Assembly: GCA_036898135.1 (NCBI GenBank) | Contig: CM072513.1 | Coordinates: 85,360,008-85,424,007 of the forward strand | Source: Oncomelania hupensis | Lineage: Eukaryota > Mollusca > Gastropoda > Littorinimorpha > Pomatiopsidae | DNA: 64,000 nt | Direction: 5' to 3' | In this document: in pieces, positions 23,216 to 52,490 of the stretch | Numbering within the stretch: the stretch's first letter is position 1 | How the letters are laid out: each line of letters starts with the position of its first letter | Made by a program: the position numbers and the translations under genes | The notes under the pieces: model-generated | What the model saw: only the letters and a program-made list of their open reading frames with translations | Databases searched by the model: none | Told to the model about the DNA's origin: nothing

Positions 23216-25834
23216 CGCCTGCTCATCTGTCCAACTCTGACGAAGAATAGCCATAGGACCCCGAACTCGACGTCCGTATAGCAGTTCGAACGGTGCAAAA
23301 CCTGTGCTCTCTTGAGGTGACTCTCTGTATGCGAACAGTACCGCTGGCAGATAGCGATCCCACACACTTGGTTTTTCCTGGCACAACTTGCGTAACATGG
23401 ACTTGAGTGTGCCGTTGAATCTTTCCACCAAACCATTGCACTGGGCATGATACGGTGTGGTACACATTTGACGGATGCCCAAGAGACGACTGACCTCTCG
23501 CATGATCTCGCTTGTGAATTGGGTTCCGCGATCTGTTAGGATTTCCGCTGGAATGCCCAGTCTTGACCACAGCTCTAACAATGCCTCGGCTACACGGGTA
23601 GCTTCGATGGATTTCAATGGCATCGCCTCTGGATAGCGAGTAGCGTAGTCCACCATGGTCAATATGTACCTGTTGCCATTGTCGGAAGCGGGCTTGATAG
23701 GACCGATGATGTCAACTGCGACGCGTCGGAATGGTTCGTCGATTAGCGGCATTGGTACCAAAGGAACCTTCTTGACCCTGCCTCTTGGCGACATCTTCTG
23801 ACACTGATCACAAGATGAGCAGAAACGGCGCACATCTCCAACTATGCCTGGCCAATAGAATTGGCGCCATATGCGGTCTAGTGTCCTCGTGGTTGCCAGA
23901 TGACCTCCGAACGCTGAATCGTGTGCCACAGACATCACCCCTCTCCGTAGACTCTTTGGAAGAACAACTTGCTGATACTGGTCTTGTTGCGTCCGGAATT
24001 TCCTGTAGAGAATTCCTTTCGTCCATAGGTAAGACGCGAACCCTTGTTTACCAGCTTTCTTCTCTTGTCCTGACTCGGCGGCGGTCCTCAGACTAGCAAG
24101 AGACTGATCCTGCATCTGTAGAGCAATCAAATCCTTCGGCTTGATATTTCCCGATCCGGAATCTACTGCTGGAAGCGGCGGTAGTGGACGCTGCTGGCGC
24201 TCTGCTTGTTGCCTGGTAAGTACCGCTACTTGCTTGGGCACTCGGTAGACTGGAATGCTCACCAAGGTTCTATCAGCCAACAAAACTTTGTTGCCAATGA
24301 TGAGATCTGCGGGCGGATTCTGCATAACGACAGCTTCAATCTCAGCCTCGATCCAAGGAGTATTCACCGTAATGCGAGCTATCGGTAGATCCTTGCACAA
24401 ACTGGTTTCAGCTAGAGTGATTGGCACTTTACGACCGGTGTAAGCGCATGGCGGTACGAACGATGCTCTAACCACCATCACATCGGCTCCTGTATCGCGT
24501 AGCCCTTCAGCTTGGTGTCCGTCGATGCTAACCTTGCATTTTGGGTTGAAATGCTTCTGCGAACATGGAACACACAGTTCAGGTATTCCATCCTCCTCTG
24601 TGTTCGCTTGCGTACCTGAAACAATAACATGCGTACCTTGCTGGGCCGCTGCTCGCTTGGGACAGTCCTTCTTGAAGTGTCCTGTGCGGTGACAGTAGTG
24701 ACAGGTTACACGAGCTGTAGTTGCATGCCCAGCTGATCGTGCTTGATTCGAACCTCTTTCCTCTTCCTTCGCTGGCTTGGCATTCTCCCTAGATTGGGTG
24801 TTAGCCCTGGAAGATCCGTTCCTCGGCGATTGTTTACGGTGCCGTTGTGGGTGTGCCTCCTTGTGTACTTGCGCGAAGTGTGCAGCACTTGCCAGTGTGT
24901 CCGGTTCGTGCTCAAGAACAAACGACGCCGTTTCAGCGGGAAGACTTTCCATGAACTGTTCCAGAAGCATCAGCTCCATTAGATCCGCATACTTCTGTCG
25001 CTTGCCGGACATCTCCACCCAGCGATCGGCAAAAAGTCGTAAACGGGCAATAAACTGTGTGTACGTTTCGCCTTCTCTCACCTTTGCTCTACGCAATCGC
25101 TGACGGTAGACATTAGCTGTAAGCTGAAATCTTTCCAACAGTGCTTTCTTCAACTTCGGGTAGTTGAGTGCGGTATCCTCGTCTACTGAGTTGTAGAGTT
25201 GCAAAGCTTTACCCTTAAGTGCTGTACTCAATTTCACTGACCACGTAGTTTCAGGCCATTCGTGTGCACGGGCAAGACGCTCGAACCGTCGCAAGTAGTC
25301 GTCGAGATCATCTTTAGACTCATCAAACTCTGGAATAGAAGCGTTTTCGACGACTATGCGACTCGTCGATGCCACTGGTTGATGACTGGCATTCTGCAGT
25401 TTCGCCATCTTCTCTGCATGAGATAGTCTCATAGATTCCAATTTATACTCCAAGTCTCTCTCCTGTTTGGTAGTTTGCTCTTTCAGTGACCACTCCCGTT
25501 GGGTAAGACGCTCTTCACGCTCCCTTTGCTCCCTGGCTAGCCTCTCCTCTGTAGCAGCTTTTGCCTGGTCAGCTAAAGTGTGACGTACAAAATCAGCTAA
25601 CTCTTGTCCAGCCAGATTGAGACGTTGACCAAGAGAAACCACTGCTTCGGTTTGATCAGGTAAACCGGAACCTGAAATCTCGCCAAAAGACCTAGACTTC
25701 GCATTCGTGTTACCATGCTGTCGCGCGTTCTGGACTGCAGGAGAACTTAACGCTACATTCTGTGTTTTGCGCAACCGTGTGGAAATTGGAGAGTCAGTAA
25801 TGGCTTCGGCCATGACTGCTATCGAACAAAACAC
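23198..25834 (-). CDS. gag-protease-integrase polyprotein (retrotransposon 1), C-truncated
   Basis: An 878-residue frame. Residues 1-300 are gag-like with a charged coiled coil at about 90-140. A CCHC zinc knuckle (CX2CX4HX4C) is at about 373-386 and the retropepsin DTG at about 445. The integrase HHCC finger (HDSAFGGH, CSSCDQC) is at about 620-670. The integrase core has Asp in VDIIG, Asp in TDRGTQF and Glu in GLVERFNGTL. It stops soon after the core at a deletion junction, so the C-terminal integrase domain is lost. Alternative start Met at 25813. Retroelement gene, not a host gene. Confidence 0.9.
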   Translation of the reverse strand: MFCSIAVMAEAITDSPISTRLRKTQNVALSSPAVQNARQHGNTNAKSRSFGEISGSGLPDQTEAVVSLGQRLNLAGQELADFVRHTLADQAKAATEERLAREQREREERLTQREWSLKEQTTKQERDLEYKLESMRLSHAEKMAKLQNASHQPVASTSRIVVENASIPEFDESKDDLDDYLRRFERLARAHEWPETTWSVKLSTALKGKALQLYNSVDEDTALNYPKLKKALLERFQLTANVYRQRLRRAKVREGETYTQFIARLRLFADRWVEMSGKRQKYADLMELMLLEQFMESLPAETASFVLEHEPDTLASAAHFAQVHKEAHPQRHRKQSPRNGSSRANTQSRENAKPAKEEERGSNQARSAGHATTARVTCHYCHRTGHFKKDCPKRAAAQQGTHVIVSGTQANTEEDGIPELCVPCSQKHFNPKCKVSIDGHQAEGLRDTGADVMVVRASFVPPCAYTGRKVPITLAETSLCKDLPIARITVNTPWIEAEIEAVVMQNPPADLIIGNKVLLADRTLVSIPVYRVPKQVAVLTRQQAERQQRPLPPLPAVDSGSGNIKPKDLIALQMQDQSLASLRTAAESGQEKKAGKQGFASYLWTKGILYRKFRTQQDQYQQVVLPKSLRRGVMSVAHDSAFGGHLATTRTLDRIWRQFYWPGIVGDVRRFCSSCDQCQKMSPRGRVKKVPLVPMPLIDEPFRRVAVDIIGPIKPASDNGNRYILTMVDYATRYPEAMPLKSIEATRVAEALLELWSRLGIPAEILTDRGTQFTSEIMREVSRLLGIRQMCTTPYHAQCNGLVERFNGTLKSMLRKLCQEKPSVWDRYLPAVLFAYRESPQESTGFAPFELLYGRRVRGPMAILRQSWTDEQAPFLRG

Positions 25835-26097
25835 TATCCTAAGATGTCAAACAACCTAGAACATATGCTAAACAATTAATAATGTCAGCAACCTTGACCG
25901 TCACAGCAACTCCTGAAAACAAGTATCCAAGTACTTAAATGAAAGAATGTAAAATTCTTACTCTAAAACAAAAACAACGATCAACGTATTTACATGCACT
26001 ACCTTCAACGATCTAACTTAAGAACAACAAACTTTGTGAAGCCACAAGGTAATTCCTACCCTATACCCAGGATAATGAACTATCTTGTTAACTCAGC

Positions 26098-26140
26098 GGA
26101 TGCTGATCTCAGCGAATGCTGATCTCAGCGGGTGCTGATC
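26098..26140 (-). repeat. 15-bp leader repeat TGCTGATCTCAGCGR
   Basis: Three to four tandem copies lie directly downstream of the primer binding site in the element's leader. Confidence 0.85.
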
Positions 26141-26155
26141 CCGGACGAGCCCCCA
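26138..26155 (-). promoter_or_regulatory. primer binding site, tRNA-Pro type
   Basis: Read on the minus strand, four bases after the 5' LTR: TGGGGGCTCGTCCGGGAT. This is the well-known tRNA-Pro complementary PBS used by several gammaretroviruses. It fixes the element's orientation. Confidence 0.85.
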
Positions 26156-26159
26156 TAAT

Positions 26160-27557
26160 TGTCACGTGAAGAGTTTTTGTGAAGAGACCCTCCTACGTCT
26201 CGTTCCAAGAACAAGTTAAGTTTAGATAAAAGGTAGAGTTGAAAAAATAAAGAAACTCGAAACAACAGTGTAAAATTTCCCTTTTTGTTATTATTTACAC
26301 TACTGGACCACGATTTACAAAATCTGCCGAAAATGTTTCAAAACTGTACAAGAAACCCGAAATATTCTTGAAATATTCTTTAAATGTCAGTCCTGATTAG
26401 TTTCCCAATTTCTTTAAAGTTCAGACATATCGATCTTTCTCATCATCTGGTGGGGACATCGGAAGTACCGTAGGCTTCAGCGAAGTCGAGAACTTAACTG
26501 AGTACTGTGGTGATAGTCGCCCCTGCAGTGGATGATGTTGCTGACGAAGGAGTGGGCTGGTAGTAGTATGGTTGGCAGTGTTGGCAGCGGATGGATGGTC
26601 GGTTGGTTGGTTGGATGGTGTTGTAGATGGTGGTGTGGTCGGTGGGTTGGATGATTGTATGGTCCTTCCCCCTTCCAAGGTAATGGATCCGTGGGGTCTC
26701 CCCAGGCAAGGGATCCAGGAAAAAGAAGAAAATCTGCAACATGCTGAAAGACCATACAGTATCCCGACTCCCATAACCTTACCTAACCAGGCAAGGTTCA
26801 CACCATCAGAAAATAAACAGTGCATCGTTTATTACGGTAATAAACGCCCCTGCGTCCAGCACTGCTGTCATCCTGCAAAGAATATTGGGGTAAACAAACG
26901 ACTGTCTGCATTAATAATGATAAAAGAAAATAATAAATTCTCACCTCAAAAGATTATGTTGTTATATAAAAGTGTATCCAATGAATGCATGTGTCACAGA
27001 TAGTCCAGGCCTACTATAATTCCACAAGACTAGACCTGCTTTTATTCTAAATTGTTCTGTTCTGTCCTGACACAACTGTCACTCTGTTCCTGACCTGACA
27101 CTGCAATAATGTCCAGAAGTTTTACATAACACTTTGCTTAGTCAACTGAAAACTGCACACGCTGTAAACCAAACCTATCTCTGCCACAGAAATAGTATAT
27201 AATTATAATTTTAACAGCGCTCCGTTATTTGTGCATAAATAACGAATACAACAAAGCCAGTTTTCACAAAAACATATTCGCTAAGCTAGCGAGAAACCAC
27301 AAACGTGTTACAACGTGTTTCTACTCTAGTAGACAGCAAAGAAGTGACGATTCTTACTGCGCTTGCAAACCTATCGCTCACCTTTCTTCAAAACTTGCAT
27401 TCTGCACGGACTTCACGGCAAAAACTTATCCGAAACGTAGCCATGCTAAGCCATACTCTACAGTTATCAAACAGACAAACACGGGTTTATTATATCACAT
27501 AATTTATTTCCACAAACTTTATACATAATATAATACATTGTCATTTTGCATGTGACA
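26160..27557 (-). repeat. 5' LTR of retrotransposon 1
   Basis: 1398 bp, TG...CA ends, one visible difference from the 3' LTR. The right flank CTGAT duplicates the left flank of the element. Confidence 0.95.
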
Positions 27558-27640
27558 CTGATCTATACCCAGGGGGTTAAACCCGCCTAGGCTACATTAT
27601 ACCCACGGTATAAAGTAGCCAGGGGTATATTCCGGCCTGT
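27558..27640. repeat. TATACCC/GGCCTAG palindromic repeat, right of retrotransposon 1
   Basis: CTATACCCAGGGGGTTAAAC and CCGCCTAGGCTACATTATAC resemble the tract at 19655-19805. The element therefore landed in this repeat array. Confidence 0.65.
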
Positions 27641-27797
27641 TACAGGGTTCGGACGGCCATTGATCCGAACAACGTTCCTGTCAATAACTGATGATGTGCA
27701 TAGAAAGCTGTCAAACATTGACAGTGTTGCCTTATTTAGCGCCTAGGGCGCAATACTCCTATTGAGAGCTTTGTTGGCGCAGTGCCAAGCTTGATGC

Positions 27798-28020
27798 TGC
27801 TGCTGCTGCTGCTGTTGATGATGATGATGATAATGATGATGATGATTGCGACGATGATGATGATGTTAATGATGATGACGACGATGATGATGCTTTGTTG
27901 TGGTTGATGGTGGTGCTGGTGGTGGCAGTAGTGGAGGTGGTGGTGGTGGTGATAGTGATGATGATGACGACGACGATGATGTTGTTGCTGATGCTGATAT
28001 TGATGATGATGATGATTCAT
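27798..28020. repeat. degenerate (GAT/GGT)n microsatellite
   Basis: GAT, GAC and GGT triplets in mixed order. Confidence 0.9.
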
Positions 28021-28037
28021 AATTACAAAAGACGACG

Positions 28038-28139
28038 ATGATGGTGGAGATGACGATGGAGATAAAACTGTCGACATTCACATAGACGTGATGGTGGAGA
28101 TGACGATGGAGATAAAACTGTCGACATTCACATAGACGT
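28038..28139. repeat. 51-bp exact tandem duplication
   Basis: The segment beginning GATGGTGGAGATGACGATGG and ending ATTCACATAGACGT occurs twice in a row (about 28038-28087 and 28089-28139). Confidence 0.9.
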
Positions 28140-28636
28140 TTATGATGAAATATTGTGCTTGTCGGATCCCAGTCTGTTCAAATCATAGCCTAGCGGCCAT
28201 TGCAGCTTTTCTTGTTGTCCTTGCTGTTAATCGATGAATTTCCAACTCCACTTCACACCGCCCTCACTCTCATTCACCCCACCCCTTACTACCCGCCCCC
28301 TCTTGTCCCTTTATATCCCTACACCCTCGCTATCCATTCACCCTCGCGGGGCCTAACAAACCTTTGTTCGTGTAAAAGGTGTGTATTTTTCAGTGTCGAG
28401 GCGCCTCGGGGTCACCGATGAGCGCACTCCTCAGCGATGTTTAGATACAATTCACACTTTTCTGCTATCCTATGCACCAACGGGAATCCCTCAATGAAAC
28501 ATACTTCCGGTTTCTTTCTCCGCGTGTTTTAGTGAGTTATTTCCAAATATTGAAGAATAATAACATGTGTCAATGGCCACCAGTATCGTACCCTCACATT
28601 TTTTTTTGGCTGCAGTTTATTATCCCTTTCTATCGC

Positions 28637-28815
28637 CAGTGGCGCGGCTAAACCCTACCTACCTAACATTATTTGTGAATTTTTGAAAAATATTCGGAAA
28701 AACATAACGTCCAGATGCTGGCTCGAACCCACACCTATCAGGCGCCATTGGTTTCTGGCTTGTGGACAAGGCAAGTTAGTCCCGCCTTAGCCCACTTGGC
28801 CACAACGCTCGCCTA
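28637..28815 (-). mobile_element. tRNA-derived SINE (Leu/Ser-like head), copy 1
   Basis: On the minus strand: GTGGCCAAGTGGGCTAAGGC (A-box region), GGTGTGGGTTCGAGCC (B box), then a TTATGTTTTTCCGAATATTT body and a CCTACC-rich 3' end (TAGGTAGGGTTTAG). A second copy lies at 49665-49911. Confidence 0.75.
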
Positions 28816-29328
28816 ACATAGTCAACTACTTCGTGTTTTGTGAAGGTTGCGACGGCGAAGCTATGGAAAACTACAAGAGTCTTCAGGTCCTGTTTCACTT
28901 TCTGTCGATGATCGACGCACCTCCGAAGTCGCCACAAATACAGGCCTCTACGATTGTTTTTTGCATCCTTTCACTGAGCATGTACTTCCTCCACCGTTTT
29001 TATACTTATCCCACTCGTTTTCTGGCTCTAACAATCGTCGTTTTCGGCAATTTGCCATATTTAAAAGTCACGCATCAAGCTTTGATAAAAGCAAAACAAG
29101 CCAGACCGGAACTTGGTTTCATTCTAACCTCGTTTTAATTTATAATGGCGATACCCACGAGTTTTTATGAGAGGTGCCGGAAAGTTGTGAATAGTCAACT
29201 TGGTTGCAGTTATCTATCACCGTGGCGCTCTTTACGTTAGTGGCACACTTTCACAGGATTATGGAGCGTGTATGTTGGTTACAGATCGCCGACCTTTTAA
29301 TATGATTTTGGAATAAGGCGCGCATAGC

Positions 29329-29392
29329 ATCCATGATGATGATGACGACGACGACGACGATGATGATGATGATGATGATGATGATTTTATTA

Positions 29393-29456
<64 letters not shown>

Positions 29457-29515
29457 CATCATCATCATCACCATCATCATCATCATTATCATCATCATCG
29501 TCGTCGTCATCTCCC
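29329..29515. repeat. (GAT/GAC)n-(TTA)n-(CAT/CGT)n microsatellite, mirror-like
   Basis: GATGAT/GACGAC triplets, then about 20 TTA units, then ATC/GTC triplets. The outer blocks are complementary, so the tract can fold on itself. Confidence 0.93.
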
Positions 29516-30627
29516 GTCCATACATAATGCCCCTCATTCCAGAGAAATTGGAAACTCCTTCGGTTACCAACGTGTGTCCCACCCAGCGGTAACCAGTGCT
29601 TATGTTAAGCCGCCAACACAGGCCTCAACAATCGGGTACTGAAGGCCTTACAAACGGATATGATCAACGGTGAACAACGATGAAGTATTAAACACTGCGA
29701 AAATGTGTTGAATGGAAATAGAACGCTCATCTACTTGTAGAACGTCTACACGAGCCAGCGATGAACTGACTGCTCGCTCGCTGCTGATCTTCGCCTAAAC
29801 GATTACGTGTAATTCACCTTGTGTAACAGTTATACCTACCCTTACACAAAGTTGGTAGCGCAGCTGTCTGGCCAGAGGACTTCCTACGTAAAGAAGGTTC
29901 GGTGGCCATTTTCCCTGCTACTGTGCTAGTTCAAGGGACACAAATCTGGTAAAATGCCTCTCGCTGCGCCTCCTCTATAGTAAGTTCTCTGTTGGACTGG
30001 CATCGTGTTGGTGCTTGGCCTATGAGCTATGACCACAATGGCATTATTTCACTATTTTTTGTGGTTGTTTCCTGCCTGTGGCTTGAAGTGGATGTATTGG
30101 GATCCATTGATGCAAAACCATTTGTTATTCATTGCTTACAGGGCCCAGCGGACTGCAAAGAGCCGAATCATTGATTAAAATGATGATGATGATGATGATG
30201 ATGACGACGATGATGAAAGGAATGCTAAGTTCGCCATAAAATCACCGATCAGGCTGAAAACGCGGCGATCTGTACCACACACGTCACACACCCTCTAGGA
30301 TAGTCTACAAAACATACATTAATACCGCCAAAACGTGGTGTAAAAAAAGGAAGATCGCTATTAGATGGACAAAGGAAATCGAATTTTTATTTTCTAAAGT
30401 TATCGATTAGCCGCATTTGATACCATTATTGAAGGTTGCGCCTTTGATTTAGCATCGAATCCTCCGTCTGACAGTTAAATTACAACATATTACTGTTCGT
30501 TTTTTTTCCCACGCCCGTGTTTGATTGGATTGGACAGTCTCTGACAGTTAAAAGGCCTCAATTCGAAGGATTTGTTTACATTTGACCAAAACGGGTTTAC
30601 CCTAACAGTTGCATTGTTGTCGCATTA

Positions 30628-30840
30628 CTATCCTATCCTATCTCGTAATTCGAAGGTCGTTGGGGCACCACAGATGATCGTTTAACCAGCGTACTCCATC
30701 TTTCTCTGTTCTCAGCAACCCTCATGGCTTCGCTCAGTGCCAAGCCAGTCCATTCTCAAATGTTGTCCTTCCACCTCTTTTTCCGTTTCTTCATCACTGT
30801 GAGCATGTCATCGTGATGTCCATTGGCTTGTGTGATGGTC
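30628..30840 (-). mobile_element. RTE-like LINE 3' end, internally deleted copy
   Basis: Tail CTATCCTATCC at 30629, then the usual C-terminal segment. An internal piece between about 30785 and 30790 is missing compared with the copy at 31732-32370. Confidence 0.75.
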
Positions 30841-31731
30841 GTAATTCTAATATAAGTTTCTGGTATGTTTTGCATGTATTGGGTCAATTGCTATAAACGT
30901 AAGCTTGAATAAATGCTTTGACTGCATTCTCTCACCATTTGTTGTTGATGATTCATTAAAATTCATTCATTGTCATATCCTCTGCCTGACATTTCCATCC
31001 GTCTGTACAAGTCTAAAGGCTGCAGGGAATAAGTTCAATATAGTTTATACGTTTGCTCCTGTGATTAAAAGAAATCATTTTTCTTTTTTCTGTTTATGTC
31101 TGTTCGTTTCCTGCTGTCTTTTTCTTTCTTACCCTTCTTTTTCTTTTTCTTCTTCTTTTTCTTCTTCTTTTTCTTTTTTTCTATTAGATCTACATCAGTA
31201 CAACTTATGTTAGTAATATGATGAATAAAAATTGATTCAACAAAAGACCTCTTCTTCTAATTCATGTGGGTGAATTTCCATTCCCTTTCACCCAGAAAGC
31301 ATAGCAACCTTCATGCAGTCCTACTTAGAACAAGTCGGGACAGGTTCCACCAAATCCGAACAATAATATATGTCAAAGCCTACACGCAAATAAAATGTGG
31401 AAGTATATTATTCCCTAAAAGCAATAACAGTTTAGTATTAAACCAAAATAATTACCTAAAAAAATGCACTTGATATAATGGTTTTAGATGCAGCTAATCG
31501 AACAAATTTTCAAATATTTCTGTCCATCCTCTAATAGCGTCTTGCCTTTACACCACACATTTGAGTAATGAATGTGTGTCTGTTGTGTAGGTAAGAGATA
31601 GATAGAGAGAAAGAGAGCGAGAGTGTGTAAGCCTATGTGTGTGTGTGTGTCTGTATCAGTGTATTACTATATAGCATGTGAGCGTGTATTTTGGTTGCGC
31701 GTTTAGTCTGATTCAGGGACAAGACGCGTAT

Positions 31732-32370
31732 CCTATCCTATCCTATCCTGTCCCGTAACCCGCAGGTCGTAGGGGCTCCACAGATGATCGTTTAACCAGC
31801 ATACTCCATCTTTATTTGTCCTCAGCAGCCCTGATGGCTTCGCTCAGTGTCAAACCAGTCCATTCTCGAATGTTGTCCTCCCACCTCTTTTCGGTCTCCC
31901 TCTTCTTCTACCTCCTTGCACTATGCCTTGCAGAATAGTCTTTGCAAGGCCTGATGATCTGGTGACGTGGCCATACCATCGGAGTTTCCGTTTCTTCACC
32001 ACTGTGAGCAGGTCATCGTGTTGTCCAATGGCTTGTGTGATGGTCTGTCGGACTTCGTCGTTGGTGATGTGTTGGGTATAGGAAATGTCCAGAAGTCTTC
32101 TGTAGCACCTCATCTCCATGCTTTGTATTCTTCGTTCGAGATCTGCTGTGAGGGTCCATGCTTCGCAAGCATATAGGAAGATTGAGATGACAAGGGAGCG
32201 CAGCAGTCTTACTTTGGAATGTAGACTGATGGTCCTGTCTTTCCAAATGGGTTTCAACCTTGTCAGGGCAGCAGTTGTTTGTGCGATCCTGGAGAGGACT
32301 TCCTGTCGGGACCCATTGTCTGATACAATGGCTCCTAAATATTTGAAGCTATGCACTGTGTTGAGGGATT
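31732..32370 (-). mobile_element. RTE-like LINE, 5' truncated, with target duplication
   Basis: Flanked by the 9-bp duplication GACGCGTAT (31723-31731 and 32371-32379). It encodes the last 170 residues of an RTE RT: SFKYLGAIVSDNGSRQEVL, KVRLLRSLVISIFLYACEAW, RKLRWYGHVTRSS. A frameshift near 31885 separates the last 50 residues. Tail is (GGATA)n on the minus strand. Confidence 0.88.
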
Positions 32371-32385
32371 GACGCGTATAACATC

Positions 32386-32434
<49 letters not shown>

Positions 32435-32442
32435 ATTATTAT

Positions 32443-32512
<70 letters not shown>

Positions 32513-32542
32513 TGTAGTAGTAGTAGCAGCAGCAGCAGCAGT
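32386..32542. repeat. (TTA)n-(TAG)n-(CAG)n microsatellite
   Basis: About 19 TTA, 25 TAG and 5 CAG units in succession. Confidence 0.97.
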
Positions 32543-32810
32543 ACATTGGTACAGACAGTTAAGCGTGCTAATGCAGGCGATAGATGAACAACTGTTCTGA
32601 CTTCATCTTAACTGTGCTTCTTCTTTTATTCATCAACATTTTACAACATTAACTTCAGTAGGCTGAAAAAGGCAGTATCATGCTGTGGAAATATAGCCCA
32701 GGTAAATCATAGAACCTAAGTCAAGATAATACCTACTCAATATGACCAACAGAATAGGAATTTTCTTTTTATTGAACGAGAGATGCACTCCTTCGAATGA
32801 CCGTTGGAGC

Positions 32811-50639
<17,829 letters not shown>

Positions 50640-51173
50640 CTGTGGAGAGAAAAAAAATCAATTCAGTCCAACTAAGTTAAATTCAATTCATATCAAAATG
50701 ATTGATGTCAACTGAATTCAAATACTCTTTATTACCCGTCACAGGAACGATATATCACTTTTAATCCTTCCCCACCGCAATAACAACGCGTAAACGATCC
50801 AACCTGAGATGCACGTACTAAATTAGCCTATACAAAATAAAAAGGAAAACTGTTTTTGATTTAAGGTACTTACAAGGTCAGAGTTCATTGGGTATTGTTA
50901 AACTAATGATTATCGTTAGAACACTAGGTTGCACGATCAAACTGAGGTTAAAACCTTAATCCAAAGAAACATGTTGTAAGTACACTGCTGTAGGCACAGG
51001 CAGATTCTGAAATGATTCAAATCAAGCCGCCCAAAACGCGCACTTTCTGAAAGCCGGTGCATAGTGTAACGTCATAAACCATAAATAACGACGACGACAA
51101 CAACAACAACAACACACACAACATCAAGGAACAAACAAATCAACTGACCGACCTCTTACAGCCAAAACTTAAC

Positions 51174-51227
51174 CTGTTCAGATCTGAGGCAAGTTTCGGC
51201 CGTGTATATTTATGCCCAAGAATGCAA
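51174..51227 (-). CDS. candidate upstream GH10 exon
   Basis: A donor AACAG|GTTAAG at 51174/51173 leaves AG, which with the first base of the next exon makes Arg: ...LNR|TEVWHGP, as in CBM4/9 modules. The acceptor CCCCAAG (51228) is weak. Only about 17 residues (CILGHKYTRPKLASDLN). Plausible but unproven. Confidence 0.4.
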
Positions 51228-51254
51228 CTTGGGGTGCCGGTGGTGGTTGTGGTA

Positions 51255-51311
51255 GTAATGATGATGACGATGATGATGATGCTGACGATGATAATGCTGT
51301 TGATGATGATA

Positions 51312-51358
<47 letters not shown>

Positions 51359-51474
51359 GAACGTGATAGTGGTCACGCGGGAATACAGTTGTACATATTA
51401 AGATCTCCATCATCATTAAGTCAAGTTATCAAGAAAATATTTTTTAGTTGTGGATGGTTATGTTGGTGATGGTG

Positions 51475-51565
<91 letters not shown>

Positions 51566-51617
51566 GAAGACTTGTTGGTGACAACGAAGACCTGAAGTCT
51601 ACTACTACTACTACTAC

Positions 51618-51701
<84 letters not shown>

Positions 51702-51720
51702 TGATGATGATGATGAATGA
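51255..51720. repeat. three (GAT)n microsatellite blocks
   Basis: GAT blocks at about 51255-51356, 51474-51564 and 51618-51718, the last two separated by ACTTGTTGGTGACAACGAAG and (CTA)5. Confidence 0.97.
51357..51470 (-). repeat. dispersed repeat shared by two sites at the GH10 locus, copy 2
   Basis: Inverted relative of 34001-34100: CGTGATAGTGGTCACGCGGG, ATCTCCATCATCATTAAGT and AAGAAAATATTTTTTAGTTG. Confidence 0.75.
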
Positions 51721-51729
51721 TGCCGTTGC

Positions 51730-52200
51730 TGCTCGACACCATTCAAAACAGTGCACGCATTCTCCCCAACATACCATCCGCTTCACTTTCGAAGTCTACA
51801 CAGGCTCTTTCCTCAAACACCAATTCTACGTCATCAACCATAAAACAAACCAAGCGCAACATCGTCAACAAAACGGTTCTTACAAAAGACAGTTTAAAAT
51901 AATATTGACCTAAATCGTCCCAAACAAACAAAAAAAACATTTTTTTTTTCAGAATGGTTCTAGGATGAGAAGCTTTTTAAAATCAAAACTGGTCCTAGAA
52001 TGCGAAAAAGAACCAAGATTTGATGGTAGCCCACAAAGGCAGGATCGTTTCTTTTTATCTCAGTGGCCTAAACTAGTGCCGGTGTTGTATGGATGACAGT
52101 CTTTCGTAAAATGAAGTCACGTTAACAGTCATAATAATGTACTAACATTCTGAAGTTCTGCCAGTTCTTGCCACGACAAGAAAAATATGGCGTTCCTTTT
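51730..52200. other. no gene recognised
   Basis: Single-copy-looking sequence. No signal-peptide exon for the GH10 gene could be identified here with confidence. Confidence 0.4.
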
Positions 52201-52204
52201 CTTG

Positions 52205-52490
52205 TTCTTACCTAACGCTTTTCCGGCTCAAGAGCTGCTCAAGGCGCTGGCCGATTCAGGATCTCACTCAAGAAGTACGAGGCGCCCACTAGCTGCCTTT
52301 ACGCACATCGTCTGACGCGCCAGACAACTGAACCCAATCCTGGGCGACGGGGGATGAGGAAGAGGACCTAGTGCTTGCTGTGTGTAGGATATGAGCGTCA
52401 GGATCTTTAAATCGGTGCGATGAAATAGCCTACGTGCGTGCACAGACTAGATCTCGGTTTACACTCTCATCCGAAGACATATTTCACTTG
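52205..52490. repeat. GAGCTGCTCAAGGCGCT family, copy 3
   Basis: CTTTTCCGGCTCAAGAGCTG, CCAGACAACTGAACCCAATC, GGACCTAGTGCTTGCTG, ATATGAGCGTCAGGATCTT and CTCGGTTTACACTCTCATCC, in the same order as copies 1 and 2. Confidence 0.78.

Larger units (their letters stand above)
20880..27557 (-). mobile_element. LTR retrotransposon 1, Ty3/gypsy Gmr1-like, internally deleted
   Basis: A 6678-bp element with 1398-bp LTRs starting TGTCACGTG and ending CATGTGACA, flanked by a perfect 5-bp target duplication CTGAT (20875-20879 and 27558-27562). The coding order on the minus strand is gag, zinc knuckle, protease, integrase, then RT and RNase H. That order is known from Gmr1-like Ty3/gypsy elements; standard gypsy has RT before integrase. 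The integrase C-terminus and N-terminal half of RT are deleted at about 23215. The two LTRs differ at one position that I could find (21265 T against 26545 C), so insertion is recent. Confidence 0.92.

Noticed and set aside
28833..29170. Two overlapping frames of about 100 codons
   Set aside because: No domain, no splice context that I could confirm; the sequence adjoins a SINE.
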